A stretch of 9,498 bases of DNA from an uncultured Bacteroidota bacterium. Lineage in GTDB: Bacteria > Bacteroidota > Bacteroidia > Flavobacteriales > TMED113. The notes under the pieces were generated by a model. The model did no database searches. It worked only from the letters and a program-made list of their open reading frames with translations, and had not been told where the DNA came from. The DNA lies in the NCBI GenBank assembly GCA_902520385.1, contig CABYOB010000022.1, positions 1 to 9,498 of the forward strand. Reading direction: 5' to 3'. Both the position numbers and the translations under genes were made by a program. This document shows positions 7,466 through 9,498 of the stretch, piece after piece. Position 1 is the stretch's first letter; each line of letters opens with the position of its first letter.

Positions 7466-9498
7466 TTTTCAAAATTATTTAAAATTTCATATATATCATT
7501 CACAGAGTAAATTTTTTTATTTATATAAATATATAATCTATCTTTTTTTTCTTTTATTTTATATAATTGAGGATTACTATTTACTGCATTCAGTATTTTG
7601 TTAAATTTAATCGATTTATAATAATTTTTATCTTTCCTTTCCGGCATAATAATAATTAAAGATTCATTTTTAATAATCATTTTAGTTATTCCTATGGATT
7701 CAGCTTTCCATTTTAATTTTATTGATTTAATTAAATTATTAAATTGAGTGGGTGGTTTGCCAAATCGGTCAATTATTTCTTCGATTTGTTTATTTAAATT
7801 TTCTGGTGATTTTAGTTTACTTATTTGATTATATATATAAAGTCTTTCATTTACATTTTCAATATAATTAGATGGAATAATTAACTCTAGATCGGTATCG
7901 ATTTTACATTCAGTTTTTTTAGATAAATTAGATTCTTTATCAAATTTATTTTGATTTTCAATTTTCAATTCTTCAACGGCATCTTCGAGGATTCTTTGAT
8001 ATGTATGAAATCCAACGTCATTAATAAATCCAGATTGTTCTGCTCCTAAAACATCACCAGCTCCTCTTATTTCTAAATCTTTCATGGCAATATTAAAACC
8101 ATCTCCAAGGTTAGAAAACTTATCTATTGCTGTAAGTCTATCAAATGCGTCTTTTGATAATTGATCTAAAGGTGGGCTAATTAGATAACAAAAAGATTGT
8201 TGATTAGATCTGCCAACTCTTCCTCTAATTTGATGTAAATCACTTAATCCAAATTGATGAGCATTATTTATAATTATAGTATTTGCATTAGGAATATCAA
8301 CTCCATTTCCAACAATTGTTGTTGATAAAAGAACATCAAACTCACCATTAATAAAATCTAAAATAACCTTTTCCAAATGGTTGCCTTTCAATTTTCCGTG
8401 ACCAATTTTAATTTTTAAATCAGGTAGAAGTTGTTTAATTATAAATTCAATTTCTTCAATATTTTCTATTCTATTATGTATGAAAAAAACTTGACCTCCT
8501 CTATTTATTTCATGTTGAATTTTGTTACATATTTTTTTTATATCAAAATTAATAATTTCAGTTTCTATTGGATTTCGATTTTTTGGAGGAGTCGCTAAAA
8601 TAGAAAAATCTCTAGCTCCCATTAGAGATAGTTGTAGAGTTCTTGGTATTGGAGTTGCGCTTAACGTTAAGGTATCAATAGTTTCTTTAAGACTCCTGAT
8701 TTTTTCTTTAGTTCCAACACCAAATTTTTGTTCTTCATCTATAATAAATAAACCAAGATTTTTAAAATAAACGTCTTCACTTACTAATCTATGAGTTCCA
8801 ATAATAATATCGGTAGCCCCTGATTTTAAATTATTTAAAGATATTATTATTTCTTTTTTTGTTTTAAATCTATTTAAATAATCAATATTACATGGAAAGT
8901 TTTTTAATCTTTCAGAAATAGTTTTAAAGTGTTGTAAAGCTAAAACAGTTGTTGGTACTAAAATAGCTGCTTGCTTATTATCTGCTACAGCTTTAAAAGC
9001 TGCTCTTATAGCTATTTCAGTTTTTCCAAATCCAACATCTCCACAAATTAATCTGTCCATTGGATAAGTTTTTTCCATGTCAAGCTTAGTTAGCTTAGTT
9101 GCTTCAGCCTGATCTTTAGTGTCTTCAAATAAGAATGATGATTCTAGTTCATTTTGTAAATACGAATCCTTAGAAAATGAAAACCCTTCAGTACTTTTTC
9201 TAACTGCGTAAATTTTAACTAAATCAAACGCTAGTGTTTTTATTCTTTTTTTAACTTTTTGTTTAAGTAATTTCCAAGTAGGTTTTCCTAGCTGATTAAT
9301 TTTAGGGTTTTTTTCATCGTTTTTAGATTTATATTTTGAAACTTTTTGAATTGTGTGAATACTAACATATAATACACCTTCATTTTTATATTTTATTTTT
9401 AATACATCTTGCTTTGAATTATTTTTTTCTATTGTGTGAAGTCCGTCAAAAATCCCAACTCCATGATCATAATGAGTAACAAAATCTCCTCTTTTTAA
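7462..9498 (-). CDS. mfd: Transcription-repair coupling factor Mfd, C-terminal part (5' end beyond the window)
   Basis: ATP-dependent DNA translocase that removes RNA polymerase stalled at lesions and recruits UvrA for nucleotide-excision repair. The reading frame is open from the window edge, giving 678 residues. An ATG at 9076-9078 is internal, not the start. Mfd is usually about 1100-1150 aa, so roughly 430-470 N-terminal residues (the UvrB-like domains) lie outside. In visible numbering: residues 1-75 are the CarD-like RNA-polymerase-interacting domain (RGDFVTHYDHGVGIFDGL), Walker A is GDVGFGKTE (153-161), Walker B is DEEQ (254-257), motif III is SATPIPRTL (280-288), then motif V at about 393-402, motif VI RGRVGR (425-430), the translocation motif GAGDVLGAEQSGF (479-491), and the TRCF C-terminal domain from about 536 (DLELIIPSNYIENVNERLYI). 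Motif V reads TTIVGNGVDIP where a Glu is expected at the Gly, and GHGKL replaces the usual GHGQM. No frameshift is visible. The stop overlaps the start of the next gene. Confidence 0.96.
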   Translation of the reverse strand, partial: LKRGDFVTHYDHGVGIFDGLHTIEKNNSKQDVLKIKYKNEGVLYVSIHTIQKVSKYKSKNDEKNPKINQLGKPTWKLLKQKVKKRIKTLAFDLVKIYAVRKSTEGFSFSKDSYLQNELESSFLFEDTKDQAEATKLTKLDMEKTYPMDRLICGDVGFGKTEIAIRAAFKAVADNKQAAILVPTTVLALQHFKTISERLKNFPCNIDYLNRFKTKKEIIISLNNLKSGATDIIIGTHRLVSEDVYFKNLGLFIIDEEQKFGVGTKEKIRSLKETIDTLTLSATPIPRTLQLSLMGARDFSILATPPKNRNPIETEIINFDIKKICNKIQHEINRGGQVFFIHNRIENIEEIEFIIKQLLPDLKIKIGHGKLKGNHLEKVILDFINGEFDVLLSTTIVGNGVDIPNANTIIINNAHQFGLSDLHQIRGRVGRSNQQSFCYLISPPLDQLSKDAFDRLTAIDKFSNLGDGFNIAMKDLEIRGAGDVLGAEQSGFINDVGFHTYQRILEDAVEELKIENQNKFDKESNLSKKTECKIDTDLELIIPSNYIENVNERLYIYNQISKLKSPENLNKQIEEIIDRFGKPPTQFNNLIKSIKLKWKAESIGITKMIIKNESLIIIMPERKDKNYYKSIKFNKILNAVNSNPQLYKIKEKKDRLYIYINKKIYSVNDIYEILNNFEK

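Noticed and set aside
7468..7475. TAATTTTG on the minus strand, matching the Bacteroidota -7 box TAnnTTTG, just before the receptor gene
   Set aside because: It lies only a few bases before the ATG, so transcription would start at or inside the start codon. I also saw no clear -33 TTG at the right distance.
9076..9078. ATG as the start of a 538-aa helicase
   Set aside because: The frame stays open to the window edge and the 140 residues upstream encode the CarD-like domain and linker of Mfd, so this Met is internal.
9083..9100. Perfect 9-base tandem repeat (AGCTTAGTT twice) in mfd, encoding TKLTKL
   Set aside because: The spacing between the DQ-A motif and the DME motif equals that of normal Mfd proteins, so it is not an inserted duplication. 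Probably coincidence.

Overview
This is an AT-rich window with five protein genes and no RNA genes, insertion sequences or CRISPR arrays that I can see. It very probably comes from a Bacteroidota (Flavobacteriia-like) chromosome. The evidence is the Bacteroidota-type OdhA N-terminus, a TonB-dependent receptor with a carboxypeptidase-like N-terminal domain paired with a DUF4249 lipoprotein, the Bacteroidota-style Mfd sequence, and the absence of Shine-Dalgarno sequences before the genes. The very low GC, long A/T runs and tight gene packing would fit a small-genome marine or host-restricted lineage, but that is inference.

Left part, plus strand (39-3998): sucA (2-oxoglutarate dehydrogenase E1) is followed 15 bases later by sucB (dihydrolipoyl succinyltransferase E2). 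Together they encode two of the three enzymes of the 2-oxoglutarate dehydrogenase complex of the TCA cycle. The E3 gene (lpd) is not in the window. A strong GC-rich hairpin with A and T tracts on both sides (4009-4045) follows sucB and can terminate transcription from either side.

Right part, minus strand (9498 down to 4137): three genes read leftwards toward that terminator. They are mfd (transcription-repair coupling factor, 5' end outside the window), a TonB-dependent outer-membrane receptor whose ATG overlaps the mfd stop by 4 bases, and a DUF4249 lipoprotein that starts 2 bases after the receptor stop. The spacing suggests one transcript. The receptor and lipoprotein probably act together at the outer membrane; their substrate is unknown.

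Most of the window is ordinary housekeeping sequence. The points most worth a second look are the uncharacterised receptor/DUF4249 pair embedded behind mfd, two non-consensus residues in helicase lobe 2 of Mfd, and a basic C-terminal tail on SucB. I found no convincing evidence of a wholly new system.
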